Assembly: GCA_964426675.1 (NCBI GenBank)
Contig: CAYRRM010000012.1
Coordinates: 10,288 to 74,287 of the forward strand
Origin: DYMC01 sp035406705
GTDB lineage: Bacteria; Verrucomicrobiota; Lentisphaeria; Victivallales; GWF2-50-93
Direction of reading: 5' to 3'
DNA: 64,000 nt
The position numbers and the translations under genes are program-made. Each line of letters opens with the position of its first letter. Positions within the stretch are counted from its first letter, which is position 1. The notes beneath the pieces were generated by a model. It saw only the letters and a program-made list of their open reading frames with translations, was not told the DNA's origin and ran no database searches. This document shows positions 26,829 to 35,746 of this stretch, in pieces.

Positions 26829-27548
26829 TCAAAATTCATTAAAAGGGTCTTTTAATGCGTATAAGAGATCTCTTTGAGTCCATGTCTTTATTGTTTCTAA
26901 GTTGAACGCATCTTTTACGGAATAATCACCTGATTTTATTCTTCTCAGAGATTTCATTGCCGCACCACAACCGATTTGTTGACCAATGTCGTGGCAAATT
27001 GATCTTACATAAGTGCCCTTTGAACATTTTATAGAGAAATATATGAAGGGAATTTCAATTTTTTTTATATTTATCCAATTTATTCTTATCAACCTTTTTT
27101 TGCGTTCGACTGTGATTCCCTTTCTTGCAAGCTCATATAGTTTTTTTCCTTCTTTTTTGCATGCTGAAAACATTGGTGGTATTTGTGTTATTTCTCCGAT
27201 AAAATTCTGAAAAATAGTATGAATTTCATCTGTAGAGATATGAGGAACTTTTTTTTCAATAATAATTTTTCCGTCGAGGTCATACGTATTCGTTTCTATT
27301 CCAAGTTGCATTACTACATCATAAATTTTTTCTTTTTCTGACAGAATTGAACTGAGTTTTGTTGCATGGCCTATTAAGATTAGTAACAATCCTGTAGCGG
27401 AAGGATCTAATGTACCACAATGTCCAACTTTTCTTATATTAAATTTTTTTTTGATTACTGCAACCACATCATGGCTTGTCATAGCTGAAGGTTTATCAAC
27501 AAGTAGTAGACCGCTAAATTCAAAAGGAGAAATGTTTTCTTTTTTCAT
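26829..27548 (-). CDS. truB: tRNA pseudouridine(55) synthase
   Basis: Makes pseudouridine 55 in the T-loop of tRNAs. The catalytic motif GHCGTLDPSATGLL holds Asp48. The N-terminal GLLLVDKPSAMTSHDVV and the later CSKGTYVRSICHDIG are family hallmarks. At 239 residues it is a short form without a long C-terminal PUA extension. It lies six bases after nrnA, an arrangement seen in many bacteria where nrnA and truB follow infB and rbfA; here infB and rbfA are not upstream. Confidence 0.95.
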   Translation of the reverse strand: MKKENISPFEFSGLLLVDKPSAMTSHDVVAVIKKKFNIRKVGHCGTLDPSATGLLLILIGHATKLSSILSEKEKIYDVVMQLGIETNTYDLDGKIIIEKKVPHISTDEIHTIFQNFIGEITQIPPMFSACKKEGKKLYELARKGITVERKKRLIRINWINIKKIEIPFIYFSIKCSKGTYVRSICHDIGQQIGCGAAMKSLRRIKSGDYSVKDAFNLETIKTWTQRDLLYALKDPFNEF

Positions 27549-27554
27549 TTATCT

Positions 27555-28556
27555 TTAGTCGAAAGGGCTTAGCTGTAATTCCTTTTTTACTTGTGAGAGG
27601 AGAATTTGTTCTGCTTCTGAAGCAGATTTTGTCCTTATAAAAGTTCCTGCTGCTAACTCGTGTCCTCCACCACCAAGAGCTCTTGCTATTTTTCCAACAG
27701 ATATTTTATTGTTAGTAGAGCGCAATGAGACTCTGTATCCATCGCTGTTTTCATAGATGAAAGCTACTACATAGCTACCTTCTACGCATTTTATAATGTC
27801 GATTAATCCTTCGCTTTCTCCTGGGGGTACATTATATTTAGAAAATAATTTTTCATCCAGTATAGCATAGATAAATTTTCCAGAGCATTCAGACTTGAGC
27901 CTTTTTTCTATAATTTCTCCTTCGAGTTTGAGTAAAGGCAATGGTTTTGAGAAGAAAAGAAGCCTCATTGTTCGGACGTAATCTACTCCATAATCAACGA
28001 GGTCGGCAGTTAAACGTAAAAGGTCCGCATTGGTATTGTCAAATCTTAAGCCTCCGGTATCGGATAGAATACCGATGAGGATATATTCTGCAGTTTTTGG
28101 GGAAATTTTAAGATTTGCGAATTTCGCAAAATCATATATCACCTCGGCGGTTGAAGATGCATTAGCTTTGACGAGGTTAAGATTTCCGAAAAGTTTGTTA
28201 TCGGGATGGTGGTCTATATTTATCGTGAAGATGCCAAGTTTATCGATTTTAATATCAGGTGGTAGGTTAGCGCGCAATGGATTTGAGAAATCCAGACAAA
28301 TCATGGTAGAATATTCTGATAAATCAGGAAGATTACCGGTGATTATATTTTCTTCAATGAGTTTTTCATATTTTAGAGGAATTCTATGAGGGATATAGAA
28401 ATCGGCCTTTTTTCCGTTATCTTTGAGAAGTTTTAAAAATGCCATTGAAGAACCTATTGCATCTCCATCTGGATTACAATGGGTTATTATCAAGAATCTA
28501 TTGGACAGATATATATGTTCTGATATTTCTCTTGTATTATCAACAGTCACATTCAA
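27555..28556 (-). CDS. nrnA: DHH/DHHA1 phosphoesterase, NrnA-type oligoribonuclease/pAp phosphatase
   Basis: Degrades nano-RNAs and/or 3'-phosphoadenosine 5'-phosphate. Motif I THCNPDGDAIGSS carries H26, D30 and D32; D89 lies in CLDFSNP; the DHH triad is D115-H116-H117; and LSDTGGLRFDNT is motif IV. The DHHA1 glycine-rich loop GGGGHELAAGTF is near the C-terminus. Length 333 is typical. Placed between speB (5 bases upstream) and truB. A palindrome copy is at 28116-28128. Confidence 0.93.
   Translation of the reverse strand: MNVTVDNTREISEHIYLSNRFLIITHCNPDGDAIGSSMAFLKLLKDNGKKADFYIPHRIPLKYEKLIEENIITGNLPDLSEYSTMICLDFSNPLRANLPPDIKIDKLGIFTINIDHHPDNKLFGNLNLVKANASSTAEVIYDFAKFANLKISPKTAEYILIGILSDTGGLRFDNTNADLLRLTADLVDYGVDYVRTMRLLFFSKPLPLLKLEGEIIEKRLKSECSGKFIYAILDEKLFSKYNVPPGESEGLIDIIKCVEGSYVVAFIYENSDGYRVSLRSTNNKISVGKIARALGGGGHELAAGTFIRTKSASEAEQILLSQVKKELQLSPFD
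28116..28128. repeat. TGCGA-N3-TCGCA palindrome, copy 7
   Basis: Spacer ATT on the plus strand. In nrnA it is read as Ala-Lys-Phe-Ala (GCG phase). Confidence 0.85.
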
Positions 28557-28560
28557 AACC

Positions 28561-29442
28561 TCATTTTTGTGATTTTAGACTTTCTTGCATTAGTTTATAA
28601 GTTAACTTTGCTGTGGAATAATCTGGATAATGGAGTTTTGGAATAGGTGCTAATTCAACGATATCGAATGCGACAATTTCGCAGGATGCAGCTATTTTCT
28701 CTATTATTTTTATTGTTTCATCCCATAATAAGCCTCCTGGTTCCGGTGTCCCGGTTGCAGGAATCACAGATGGGTCAAGTCCATCGACATCAAAACTGAT
28801 ATATGCTTTACGGGGAAAATTATCAGGAATAATTTTTTCAGGAATTCCTGAATTGTGAATTACCGAAGCATCTATAGACTTTATCTCGTTTTCTTTTCGG
28901 TAGTTATCTTCTTCTTTGCAGTATGCCCTTGTTCCTATCTGTAAGATATCAAGGGAAAAGTCCTCATGAATTCGCCTCATTACGCAGGCGTGACTATATT
29001 TGTTTCCGTAATATTCATTACGCAAATCAGCGTGTGAATCAAAATGGATTATAAAGAAATTTTTTCCATATTTTGAGTAGAGAGCTTTTGCCATTCCATA
29101 ACTTACAGTGTGTTCTCCCCCCAAAAGGACGGGTATTGCATTCGTAGAGATTGATTCTGAAATTTGATTTGCTATTTTGTCCAGGACTTCTTCAGGTTTT
29201 CCTTTGCATTTTAGAGCTTTTTTTGTGTGAATTCCCAATTTAGCGGGTTCTTTTTCTTCTCCATAGATTTCCAGATATTGGGATGCAGCAATTATTGCTT
29301 GAGGACCTTTTGAGGTGCCTTTGCCATATGAGATATTATTTTCATATGGAGCTGAAATTATATGGAATAATGCCTTTTCTGGTGGTGGTGGTGGGTAATC
29401 TTTCTCCAGAAAATTTGTATATTTTGTTTTTTTATCTTTCAC
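28561..29442 (-). CDS. speB: Agmatinase / ureohydrolase family
   Basis: Hydrolyses agmatine to putrescine and urea; related ureohydrolases use arginine, formiminoglutamate or guanidinobutyrate. The binuclear manganese ligands are seen in GGEHTVSYG, FDSHADLR and SFDVDGLDPSVIP. The tail motif TPEPGG and the 293-residue length fit agmatinase best. The N-terminus contains a run of five prolines (DYPPPPPEKAL), unusual for the family. It is the first gene of the speB-nrnA-truB unit and is divergent from the PBP-fragment gene. Confidence 0.88.
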   Translation of the reverse strand: MKDKKTKYTNFLEKDYPPPPPEKALFHIISAPYENNISYGKGTSKGPQAIIAASQYLEIYGEEKEPAKLGIHTKKALKCKGKPEEVLDKIANQISESISTNAIPVLLGGEHTVSYGMAKALYSKYGKNFFIIHFDSHADLRNEYYGNKYSHACVMRRIHEDFSLDILQIGTRAYCKEEDNYRKENEIKSIDASVIHNSGIPEKIIPDNFPRKAYISFDVDGLDPSVIPATGTPEPGGLLWDETIKIIEKIAASCEIVAFDIVELAPIPKLHYPDYSTAKLTYKLMQESLKSQK

Positions 29443-29542
29443 GTTTGCTTTTTGATATTTCCAATTATAGTTTTAACTTAGAAAATCGGAATTTCCAGGA
29501 GAAATAAAAATAACCCGCCAATAGAAATTTGCAAAAGGTATA

Positions 29543-30244
29543 ATGCAAAAAGTTAAAATCTTAAAAAAACATATAGTAAGATATGAATATCTGGCATTTT
29601 TATTCGCTATTTTTTTTAGCGTTTCAATTTTTGCTCTCTTGAATACGGCTATACATAAGCGTGCTTTTTATATGAAAAATTGTGCGAAATTCGCATGGAC
29701 TACAAGAGTTATTCCCGCTGCTCGAGGTGCAATTGCAGATAAAAATGGAGTTTTACTTGCATGGACCGAAAGACATTATAATCTATATCTGCAAAAAGGA
29801 GCCAATCCAGAAAGAATTATTCCTGAACTTCAAAAGAAAATCAGCCCAAAAATAAAAATAGAGAAGGACATGCTTTTAAAGAAAAATCTAACAGCGGAAG
29901 AAATATTAAAGATAGCAAAGTTAGATAACGAACTCAATTCAGCCATAGTTATAAAAACACATTTTGAAAGAAGTGTTGTTGAATATCCAGAACTCAAGTT
30001 GATTGTTGGCGTTGTTCCTGAAGCTAAAAAAGGTAGTGGACTTGAGGCATATTATGATAATGAGTTACGTGGAAAGGACGGTATCTTTTCTGTTATGCTG
30101 GATAGGGAAAAAAGGCCTATCTGGAAAACGATTATTTGGCGACAGGAATACATACCTGGAAAAAACGTAAAAATTAATTTAGGTTTTGAAGATTTGAGAA
30201 ATGGAATGATACCAGAAGAGATAAAGAATGAAAAATTTTTCTGA
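29543..30244 (+). CDS. Stand-alone PBP dimerisation (pedestal) domain without a transpeptidase domain
   Basis: A 233-residue protein with one N-terminal membrane helix (about 18-37) and the non-catalytic pedestal region of class B penicillin-binding proteins. The pedestal shows IPAARGAIADKNGVLLA (about 55-72) and GSGLEAYYDNELRGKDG (about 165-182). The transpeptidase motifs SxxK, SxN and KTG are all absent, and the gene ends where the next begins, so this is not a frameshifted full PBP. In FtsI and PBP2 this region contacts and activates the SEDS polymerase. Here the SEDS gene overlaps it by 17 bases. A palindrome copy is at 29683-29695. Confidence 0.85.
   Translation: MQKVKILKKHIVRYEYLAFLFAIFFSVSIFALLNTAIHKRAFYMKNCAKFAWTTRVIPAARGAIADKNGVLLAWTERHYNLYLQKGANPERIIPELQKKISPKIKIEKDMLLKKNLTAEEILKIAKLDNELNSAIVIKTHFERSVVEYPELKLIVGVVPEAKKGSGLEAYYDNELRGKDGIFSVMLDREKRPIWKTIIWRQEYIPGKNVKINLGFEDLRNGMIPEEIKNEKFF
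29683..29695. repeat. TGCGA-N3-TCGCA palindrome, copy 8
   Basis: Spacer AAT. In the pedestal-domain gene it is read as Ala-Lys-Phe-Ala (GCG phase). Confidence 0.85.
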
Positions 30245-31271
30245 AATATCATTGTTGAAGTTTATATTTGTGATACTTGGACTTATTGGCTGCCTTACGA
30301 TTTACAGTGCATATTCAGATGCTGGAGGGGAACTGTCTCCTTTTGCAACAAAGCAGTTTTTATGGCTTATTTTTGCTATCATTTTTATGCAATTTTTTTC
30401 TATTTTGCGATTTTCGCAACTCTGTTTTTTTAATCCTTTATTTAGTATTATTTCATTAGTTCTTCTGTTGTTAGTTCTTCTTTTTGGTGAAAATATAAAT
30501 GGTATGCGAGGATGGTTTAAATTTGGAGAGTTTATGTTTCAGCCATCCGAATTTGTGAAGCCTTTTTTTATACTTGCTCTTACAAATACGATAGGAAGGA
30601 AGAGGGAATTGATTCTATCATTGTGTTTGAGTTTTGCTTTTGTATCGCTGCTTATTCTTGAACCTGATTATGGTGGGGCTTTGATTTATTTATTTATAGT
30701 TTTTGTTTTTTTTTATTTAAGAACTGATAGGATTTACAAGTTCTTTTTTTCTATTTTAGGCTTTTCTGTGATCTTCATTTTCTTGATATTAAAAAAAACT
30801 TATATTGTAAAAAGATTTTTAGCTTTTGTTGATCCTTTTATTGATCCCTATGGAGCGGGTTGGCACAGCTTACAGTTTAAATATACAATAGCAAGAGGGG
30901 GACTCTTTGGTTCGGGATGGGGGAATTGTCTATGGGCTAACAGTTACTTGCCACTCCCTCATTCTGATTCATCATTTGCAACGCTTGCTGAAGCTTCGGG
31001 TTTGTTAGGGACAATGCCATTAATGTTTTTTTTCTCTATTCTTCCTTATATAGCCATTCATTTTGCAAATAAGCAACGAAATTTAGAAAATGCTATTTTT
31101 ATCTTACTTGCGTTTTCTGCGATTTCGTTTCAGGCTTTTGTTCATATAATGGTTAATTTAGGTCTCTTTCCTGCTACAGGTTTAACTTTACCGTTAATAA
31201 GTTATGGAGGTAGTTCTCTTATTTCGACTTTTATCTCTATTGGTATGATATCGAGTGCGGCAAAGGATTAA
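30228..31271 (+). CDS. SEDS-family peptidoglycan polymerase (FtsW/RodA/SpoVE)
   Basis: Polymerises lipid II into glycan strands. A 347-residue polytopic membrane protein with family motifs NGMRGWFKFGEFMFQPSE, LEPDYGGALI, the extracellular region YGAGWHSLQFKYTIARGG, and PHSDSSFATLAEASGLLG, which keeps the essential acidic residue position of RodA (Asp262 region). The C-terminus FPATGLTLPLISYGGSSL is also typical. The upstream overlap with the pedestal-only PBP fragment suggests that fragment is its dedicated partner. The 3' end overlaps the convergent AEC gene by four bases. RodA versus FtsW cannot be decided from sequence reading alone. Confidence 0.93.
   Translation: MKNFSEISLLKFIFVILGLIGCLTIYSAYSDAGGELSPFATKQFLWLIFAIIFMQFFSILRFSQLCFFNPLFSIISLVLLLLVLLFGENINGMRGWFKFGEFMFQPSEFVKPFFILALTNTIGRKRELILSLCLSFAFVSLLILEPDYGGALIYLFIVFVFFYLRTDRIYKFFFSILGFSVIFIFLILKKTYIVKRFLAFVDPFIDPYGAGWHSLQFKYTIARGGLFGSGWGNCLWANSYLPLPHSDSSFATLAEASGLLGTMPLMFFFSILPYIAIHFANKQRNLENAIFILLAFSAISFQAFVHIMVNLGLFPATGLTLPLISYGGSSLISTFISIGMISSAAKD
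30406..30418. repeat. TGCGA-N3-TCGCA palindrome, copy 9
   Basis: Spacer TTT. In the SEDS gene it is read as Leu-Arg-Phe-Ser-Gln (TTG CGA phase), one of only two copies in this phase. Confidence 0.85.
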
Positions 31272-32236
31272 GTTCTTGTCAGGATTGTATAAATAGCTAA
31301 AATTACTGGTACAGTTATAAGTGAAAATATATGAGTTAAAAATACTGAAGCGGCAACAAAGTCTTTATCTCCTCCATAGATTTCAGTTAAAAGGATACTT
31401 GCAACTGCTACAGGCATAACAGCCACGACACACAAAGTGTTTTTATAAAGTATATCTATTGGGAGATGGTAAATTGCGAAAATCGCAAAGAGAGGTATAA
31501 CTATTAGTCTCATTGTTATTACTGTCCAGAGCGATAATTTATTTAGTTCGTGCAGGGGCATTAAAGCAAGTCTTGCTCCACATACAATCATTGCAATTGG
31601 AATGGTTGCAGAGCCAACTGTTTTTATTGAAAATAGGAGGGATGAAAAAATTTTATTCGAAGTGATGAAACTTTTTAAGTTAAATGAAAAGATTTCTGAG
31701 ATAATGATAAGTGACAAAGCAAAATAGAGTGAAATAAGAGGGGGAGCAAAAAACTTATTTAACTGGGATTTATCAAAAAACTTTCCGCGCAATGAGCCGA
31801 GTCCGAGAGTCCACAGTGCAGTTTCTGCTCCAATCGAAGAATAAATAACTATTGCAGTTCCTTTTTCTCCGTATAAGCAATATGCAATTGGTAGCGGCAA
31901 AAAAGAATAATTGTTGATGGTGCATTGCAGGAGAAATGCTTTTCTTTCTTCTTCACTGGAGAACAGTGGAATTTGCAAAATGATTTTTCCGAAGATAAAG
32001 CCGAGAAGCATTATTCCAAAACAAATCACAGGAAGATACCATAGAGAAGATAATTCTTTGAAATCAAAAGAAGAAATTAACGAAGATAATATGAGGCAAG
32101 GATATATGAAGTTAATATGAATTGCAGATAATTCACGAAGGGTATTTTCTCCGATTAATCTTTTTTTTGCTGAAAAATACCCCGGCAACATCATCATAAA
32201 AACTGAAATTATAATAATGAATAATTCTAATAACAT
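31268..32236 (-). CDS. AEC-family transporter
   Basis: A 322-residue inner-membrane protein with about ten helices and the auxin-efflux-carrier layout of two inverted five-helix halves. INFIYPCLILSSLI after helix one and CGARLALMP in the second half match the family's proline and glycine positions. Bacterial members move malate, malonate or other small acids; the substrate is unknown here. It is encoded seven bases after rtcB, and its 3' end is convergent with the SEDS gene. A palindrome copy is at 31475-31487. Confidence 0.87.
   Translation of the reverse strand: MLLELFIIIISVFMMMLPGYFSAKKRLIGENTLRELSAIHINFIYPCLILSSLISSFDFKELSSLWYLPVICFGIMLLGFIFGKIILQIPLFSSEEERKAFLLQCTINNYSFLPLPIAYCLYGEKGTAIVIYSSIGAETALWTLGLGSLRGKFFDKSQLNKFFAPPLISLYFALSLIIISEIFSFNLKSFITSNKIFSSLLFSIKTVGSATIPIAMIVCGARLALMPLHELNKLSLWTVITMRLIVIPLFAIFAIYHLPIDILYKNTLCVVAVMPVAVASILLTEIYGGDKDFVAASVFLTHIFSLITVPVILAIYTILTRT
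31475..31487. repeat. TGCGA-N3-TCGCA palindrome, copy 10
   Basis: Spacer AAA on the plus strand. In the AEC gene it is read as Ala-Ile-Phe-Ala (GCG phase). Confidence 0.85.
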
Positions 32237-32243
32237 ATTTTCC

Positions 32244-33449
32244 TTATCCTTTTATTACGCCGAGAGGAAATAATTTTACGATAGGTTTTACTAAATCAAG
32301 TTCGGATGAAATTACCTCTTCAATATTTTTATATGCTTGAGGAGCTTCTTCAAGATCATAAAATTCTCCAAGATTTTTTCTGTTAAATCTATTACTTTTT
32401 CTTTTGAAACCATCAAATACAATTCCTTTCATTGCTCTTTCACATTCTTCCTTATTCAAAGTTTTACATGCTTGTAAGCGACCTAATTTTCTACCTGCTC
32501 CATGTGATGAACTCATAAATGATTCCGCATTGCCAAGTCCTTCAACAATATAAGAAGCTGTTCCCATGCTTCCTGGGATTATTCCGTATTCATTTTTTCT
32601 CGCAGAAGTAGCGCCTTTCCTGTGAATCCATAATTTTTCCTCAAAATGCAATTCAAAGGAGGCGTAGTTATGATGGATATTGATTTCTGATAAAAATTCA
32701 GTATTTTTTACATAATAGACAAATTCATTTTTAAAAACATCAATTATTCTTCTTCGATTTTCACGTGCGTATTCGAGGGCAAAATTCATATCTTCAATAT
32801 AATTTTGTCCTTCTTTTGAATCAGAATGGAGGAATGCTAACTGTCTATCAGGCAATTTTTCATTATATTTTTTATCTATTTCAATTGCCAGTTTGTGATA
32901 ATATTCAGCAATTCGGTATCCAAGATTTCTTGATCCACTATGAATCATAAGCCATATAAACCCGTCATTTCCATGTTGAATTTCTATAAAGTGATTTCCT
33001 CCTCCGAGAGTTCCTAAATTGCATTTAGCCAGATCCCAGCTGGAATTATCAAGCCCGGCAGGACGCCTTAATATATTCTCGAATCCGTCCCATTTTTGAG
33101 GGGATTTATGAGCGTTTCCCTCTCCTATTGGTACTGAACGTTTCAATGTATTGAGGATTTTCTGAATAGTTTCTTTGTTGATTTCAGATGAGGGGAGATT
33201 AGTTTTTACAGCACAAACTCCGCAGCCAATATCTACTCCAACGGCATTTGGTATCAATGCATTTTTACAGGCAATTACTCCTCCAATTGGAATTCCATAA
33301 CCGACGTGACAATCCGGCATTAACGCAATATGTTTTACAACTACGGGGTGATTTGCGAGATTCGCAACTTGTTTTAAAGCATCAGCTTCGGGTTCTCTAC
33401 ACCAACTTTTTACAGGAATTTTTCCTAAATTTTTATTAACCCATTCCAT
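32244..33449 (-). CDS. rtcB: RNA-splicing ligase RtcB
   Basis: Joins 2',3'-cyclic phosphate or 3'-phosphate RNA ends to 5'-OH ends using GTP and Mn2+. Metal-site motifs are MPDCHVGYGIPIGG, VGVDIGCGVCAVKT, LGTLGGGNHFIE and IHSGSRNLG. The guanylated histidine lies in SSSHGAGRKLGR. The 401-residue form lacks any intein. No archease or RtcR gene is adjacent; instead it follows a GTPase-less YchF homologue by three bases. A palindrome copy is at 33354-33366. Confidence 0.95.
   Translation of the reverse strand: MEWVNKNLGKIPVKSWCREPEADALKQVANLANHPVVVKHIALMPDCHVGYGIPIGGVIACKNALIPNAVGVDIGCGVCAVKTNLPSSEINKETIQKILNTLKRSVPIGEGNAHKSPQKWDGFENILRRPAGLDNSSWDLAKCNLGTLGGGNHFIEIQHGNDGFIWLMIHSGSRNLGYRIAEYYHKLAIEIDKKYNEKLPDRQLAFLHSDSKEGQNYIEDMNFALEYARENRRRIIDVFKNEFVYYVKNTEFLSEINIHHNYASFELHFEEKLWIHRKGATSARKNEYGIIPGSMGTASYIVEGLGNAESFMSSSHGAGRKLGRLQACKTLNKEECERAMKGIVFDGFKRKSNRFNRKNLGEFYDLEEAPQAYKNIEEVISSELDLVKPIVKLFPLGVIKG
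33354..33366. repeat. TGCGA-N3-TCGCA palindrome, copy 11
   Basis: Spacer GAT on the plus strand, the only spacer with G. In rtcB it is read as Ala-Asn-Leu-Ala (GCG phase). Confidence 0.85.
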
Positions 33450-33452
33450 AAT

Positions 33453-34145
33453 CTAAACATTAAAACGGATTTCAATAATGTCTCCTTCTTGAATTATATA
33501 ATCTCTATCGACGAGTTTTACAACTCCTTTTGATCGGGCTTCCTGGAGATTGTGTAAATCTTTGAAGTCGGAATAATTTACTACATCTGCTTTTATGAAT
33601 CCTTTTGCGAGGTCGGTATGGATTTTCCCCGCGCATGAAACGATATCCGAACCTTTTTTAATCAGCCATGAGCGTACTTCTTGCTTGCCAGCAGTATAGA
33701 AGAAACTATATCCTGCTTTATCGAGAAGTTTTCTGATTAGTTCATTTACATTTGGCTCTTTTTCATTTAAGGGTAAAGTTGGTTTCCAGCTTAGTGGTGC
33801 AATCATATTCATAATTTTTTCCTCATCAGAACTAATTGAAAGATCGCATAAAGGCTTTTCTTTTTCAAGATGTGCCAGAGATTTTCTAATTAATTCTTTT
33901 TCTTTTGGGTCATCAGTTCTTTCAAATCTTGTTTCGAGCTTTTCAATATCTTCGATAAGCAAATCAAGAATGGAGTCTGCGAAAATCGCAATAGCATCTG
34001 ATTTTTCAAAGGATTCTTTTACAAATTCAGCGAAATACGGAGTGAATTTTTTAGGAGAGAACTTTTTCTCCAGGTCTAGCAAAATAGGGTCATTGTATTT
34101 AACTTTACCTTCTGGTAAATTAAGGTGATAAAAAGAAAATTTCAT
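33453..34145 (-). CDS. YchF/Ola1-like protein lacking the GTPase domain
   Basis: The last 80 residues (about 150-230) match the C-terminal TGS-like domain of the ribosome-associated ATPase YchF: FFYTAGKQEVRSWLIKKG, AGKIHTDLAKGFIKADVV and a final DYIIQEGDIIEIRFNV. The middle part (about 60-125) is the helical, coiled-coil-like arm (LIEDIEKLETRFERTDDPKE). The N-terminal 45 residues carry none of the G motifs: no P-loop GxxNxGKS and no NxxE. Full YchF is about 363 residues; this one is 230. It precedes rtcB by three bases. A palindrome copy is at 33978-33990. Confidence 0.85.
   Translation of the reverse strand: MKFSFYHLNLPEGKVKYNDPILLDLEKKFSPKKFTPYFAEFVKESFEKSDAIAIFADSILDLLIEDIEKLETRFERTDDPKEKELIRKSLAHLEKEKPLCDLSISSDEEKIMNMIAPLSWKPTLPLNEKEPNVNELIRKLLDKAGYSFFYTAGKQEVRSWLIKKGSDIVSCAGKIHTDLAKGFIKADVVNYSDFKDLHNLQEARSKGVVKLVDRDYIIQEGDIIEIRFNV
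33978..33990. repeat. TGCGA-N3-TCGCA palindrome, copy 12
   Basis: Spacer AAA on the plus strand. In the YchF-like gene it is read as Ala-Ile-Phe-Ala (GCG phase). Confidence 0.85.
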
Positions 34146-34327
34146 ATTTTTTTCCTTATTCTTTTAAATTGAAAATTTGAAAATACGAGCAAGGTGTAAA
34201 ATCCATCAAAATACTAAAAATACAAGTAATTTTTAATTGAAATATTTACCTCAGATAAAAGTAAAAAATAAGGGCATTTTTATTATTTCAGGATGATAAA
34301 ACATTTATGGAATTTAGAATTATTTTT

Positions 34328-34355
34328 TTGACAAAATAAAATAATTAAATAGTTT
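34328..34355 (+). promoter_or_regulatory. Predicted sigma-70 promoter of the secretin-MacAB operon
   Basis: A consensus -35 TTGACA (34328-34333) is followed after 16 bp by a weak -10 TAGTTT (34350-34355), about 105 bp before the secretin start. Confidence 0.4.
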
Positions 34356-34459
34356 ATTACGTTTTAATAAATTCATAAACTTTATTGGCATATCTAATTG
34401 CTAAGCTAAAAAAATTCTATTTTACCAGTGTATTAAATAATTTTATATCAGGGGATAGT

Positions 34460-35746
34460 ATGAAGAAGTATATCATATGTATTGTAACTTTATTTTTTGG
34501 GCTATTATTGTTTCGAAGTAATGCAGATACAGAAAAAGGGCAATCTGAAAATAACTTAAAGACAGAAACAAATAAAGAATCTTTAATTGAGAGTATAAAA
34601 AATATAATGAAATCTTCAGAATTGCCGAAGATAGAAGACAATAGTATTAATGATGCTCCATATATCAAGGTTATACCTGGTACTGAATCTCGCAATACGA
34701 TTATCTATAGATTTAGAAATATAAAGTCAAAAACTGCGATAGATGCGATTGAAGGACTTTCCTCAATTTCTGGAACGGTAGAAGAGATATCAGAGCAAAA
34801 CATTATAGTGATTAATGACTCTGATAAGAAGACAGAAGAAATAAAAGAGGCTTTGATGGCTATTGATACTCCTCTTCCCCAAATATTAGTTGAAGCAAAG
34901 GTTATTGAGATCTACATTGATGACGGTATGGAGAGGGACCTTCAATTTGAGTATCAGAAAACAGATCCTGGCGATGGATTGGATCAGTCGGCTGGCTTTA
35001 CACTTAACGCTCCTGGTCAAAATACCCTTTCAAATCAAGGAGGAATAATGGATTTATATCCGTATTCAAGCGGATTTCAAGGGAGAACGGTAAAAGACAT
35101 TAATATTTTTCTGAGGTGGTTAAAAAAAGCAAGAGATGCAAAGACTCTATCATCGCCGAATTTAATAGTTGATCTCGGTGCTACTGCGAGTATAGTGACA
35201 GGGGAGGATGTTCCAATAATTCAAACGCAAGTTAATGGTGGCACAGTGACAACCTCAACGCTCTTCAAAAGGATTGGAGTAAAACTCAATGTAACACCAG
35301 TTCTAATAAATAAAAATAATGTTCGATTGAAAATAAATCCTGAAGTTAGTTCAATAATCAGATATGAAACCTTCACCCAGAATAATTTAACTGTCAATAA
35401 TCCGGTGGTATCAATAAGAAATATAGAAACTGAATTAGTTGCTGAAGACAATTCAGCAGTATTAATCGGCGGACTTTACTCCAGTGAAAAAATAAAGTCT
35501 TCTCGTAAAGTACCGTTTATTGGAGAAATTCCTCTTATTGGAGAGTTATTTACTTCTGTTGATGAATCAGATGTGAAGAAACAACTTGTATTTTTTATGA
35601 AGATTAAGATCCTGGAACCAGGTTCAAAATTTTTAATGAACGATATTGAAAGGTCGGCGGAGGAGATTAATAAAATCGGAGAGGAAATCAGAGATTCAGA
35701 AAAAATATTTCCACCTCAAAAGTTAAAGGATAAAGGGCAAGAGTGA
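34460..35746 (+). CDS. Secretin (GspD/PilQ family) in an ABC-exporter operon
   Basis: Outer-membrane ring-forming protein. I choose ATG 34460 (428 residues), which follows AGGGGAT and starts a good signal peptide (MKKYIICIVTLFFGLLLF). The frame opens at 34385 without a ribosome-binding site. After a short N-domain (about 80-140; IIYRFRNIKSKTAIDAIEG and DTPLPQILVEAKVIEI) comes the secretin core, with SSPNLIVDLGATASI, VTPVLINKNNVRLKINPEVS and the hallmark KVPFIGEIPLIGELF. Other secretion-system genes (GspE, GspF) are missing. The stop overlaps the adaptor's GTG start by four bases, so it belongs with the MacAB-like genes and may serve as their outer-membrane channel. Confidence 0.9.
   Translation: MKKYIICIVTLFFGLLLFRSNADTEKGQSENNLKTETNKESLIESIKNIMKSSELPKIEDNSINDAPYIKVIPGTESRNTIIYRFRNIKSKTAIDAIEGLSSISGTVEEISEQNIIVINDSDKKTEEIKEALMAIDTPLPQILVEAKVIEIYIDDGMERDLQFEYQKTDPGDGLDQSAGFTLNAPGQNTLSNQGGIMDLYPYSSGFQGRTVKDINIFLRWLKKARDAKTLSSPNLIVDLGATASIVTGEDVPIIQTQVNGGTVTTSTLFKRIGVKLNVTPVLINKNNVRLKINPEVSSIIRYETFTQNNLTVNNPVVSIRNIETELVAEDNSAVLIGGLYSSEKIKSSRKVPFIGEIPLIGELFTSVDESDVKKQLVFFMKIKILEPGSKFLMNDIERSAEEINKIGEEIRDSEKIFPPQKLKDKGQE

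Noticed and set aside
29543..30244. The PBP fragment as a frameshifted full-length PBP
   Set aside because: The SEDS gene begins 17 bases before its stop, so there is no downstream DNA in which a transpeptidase domain could be encoded.
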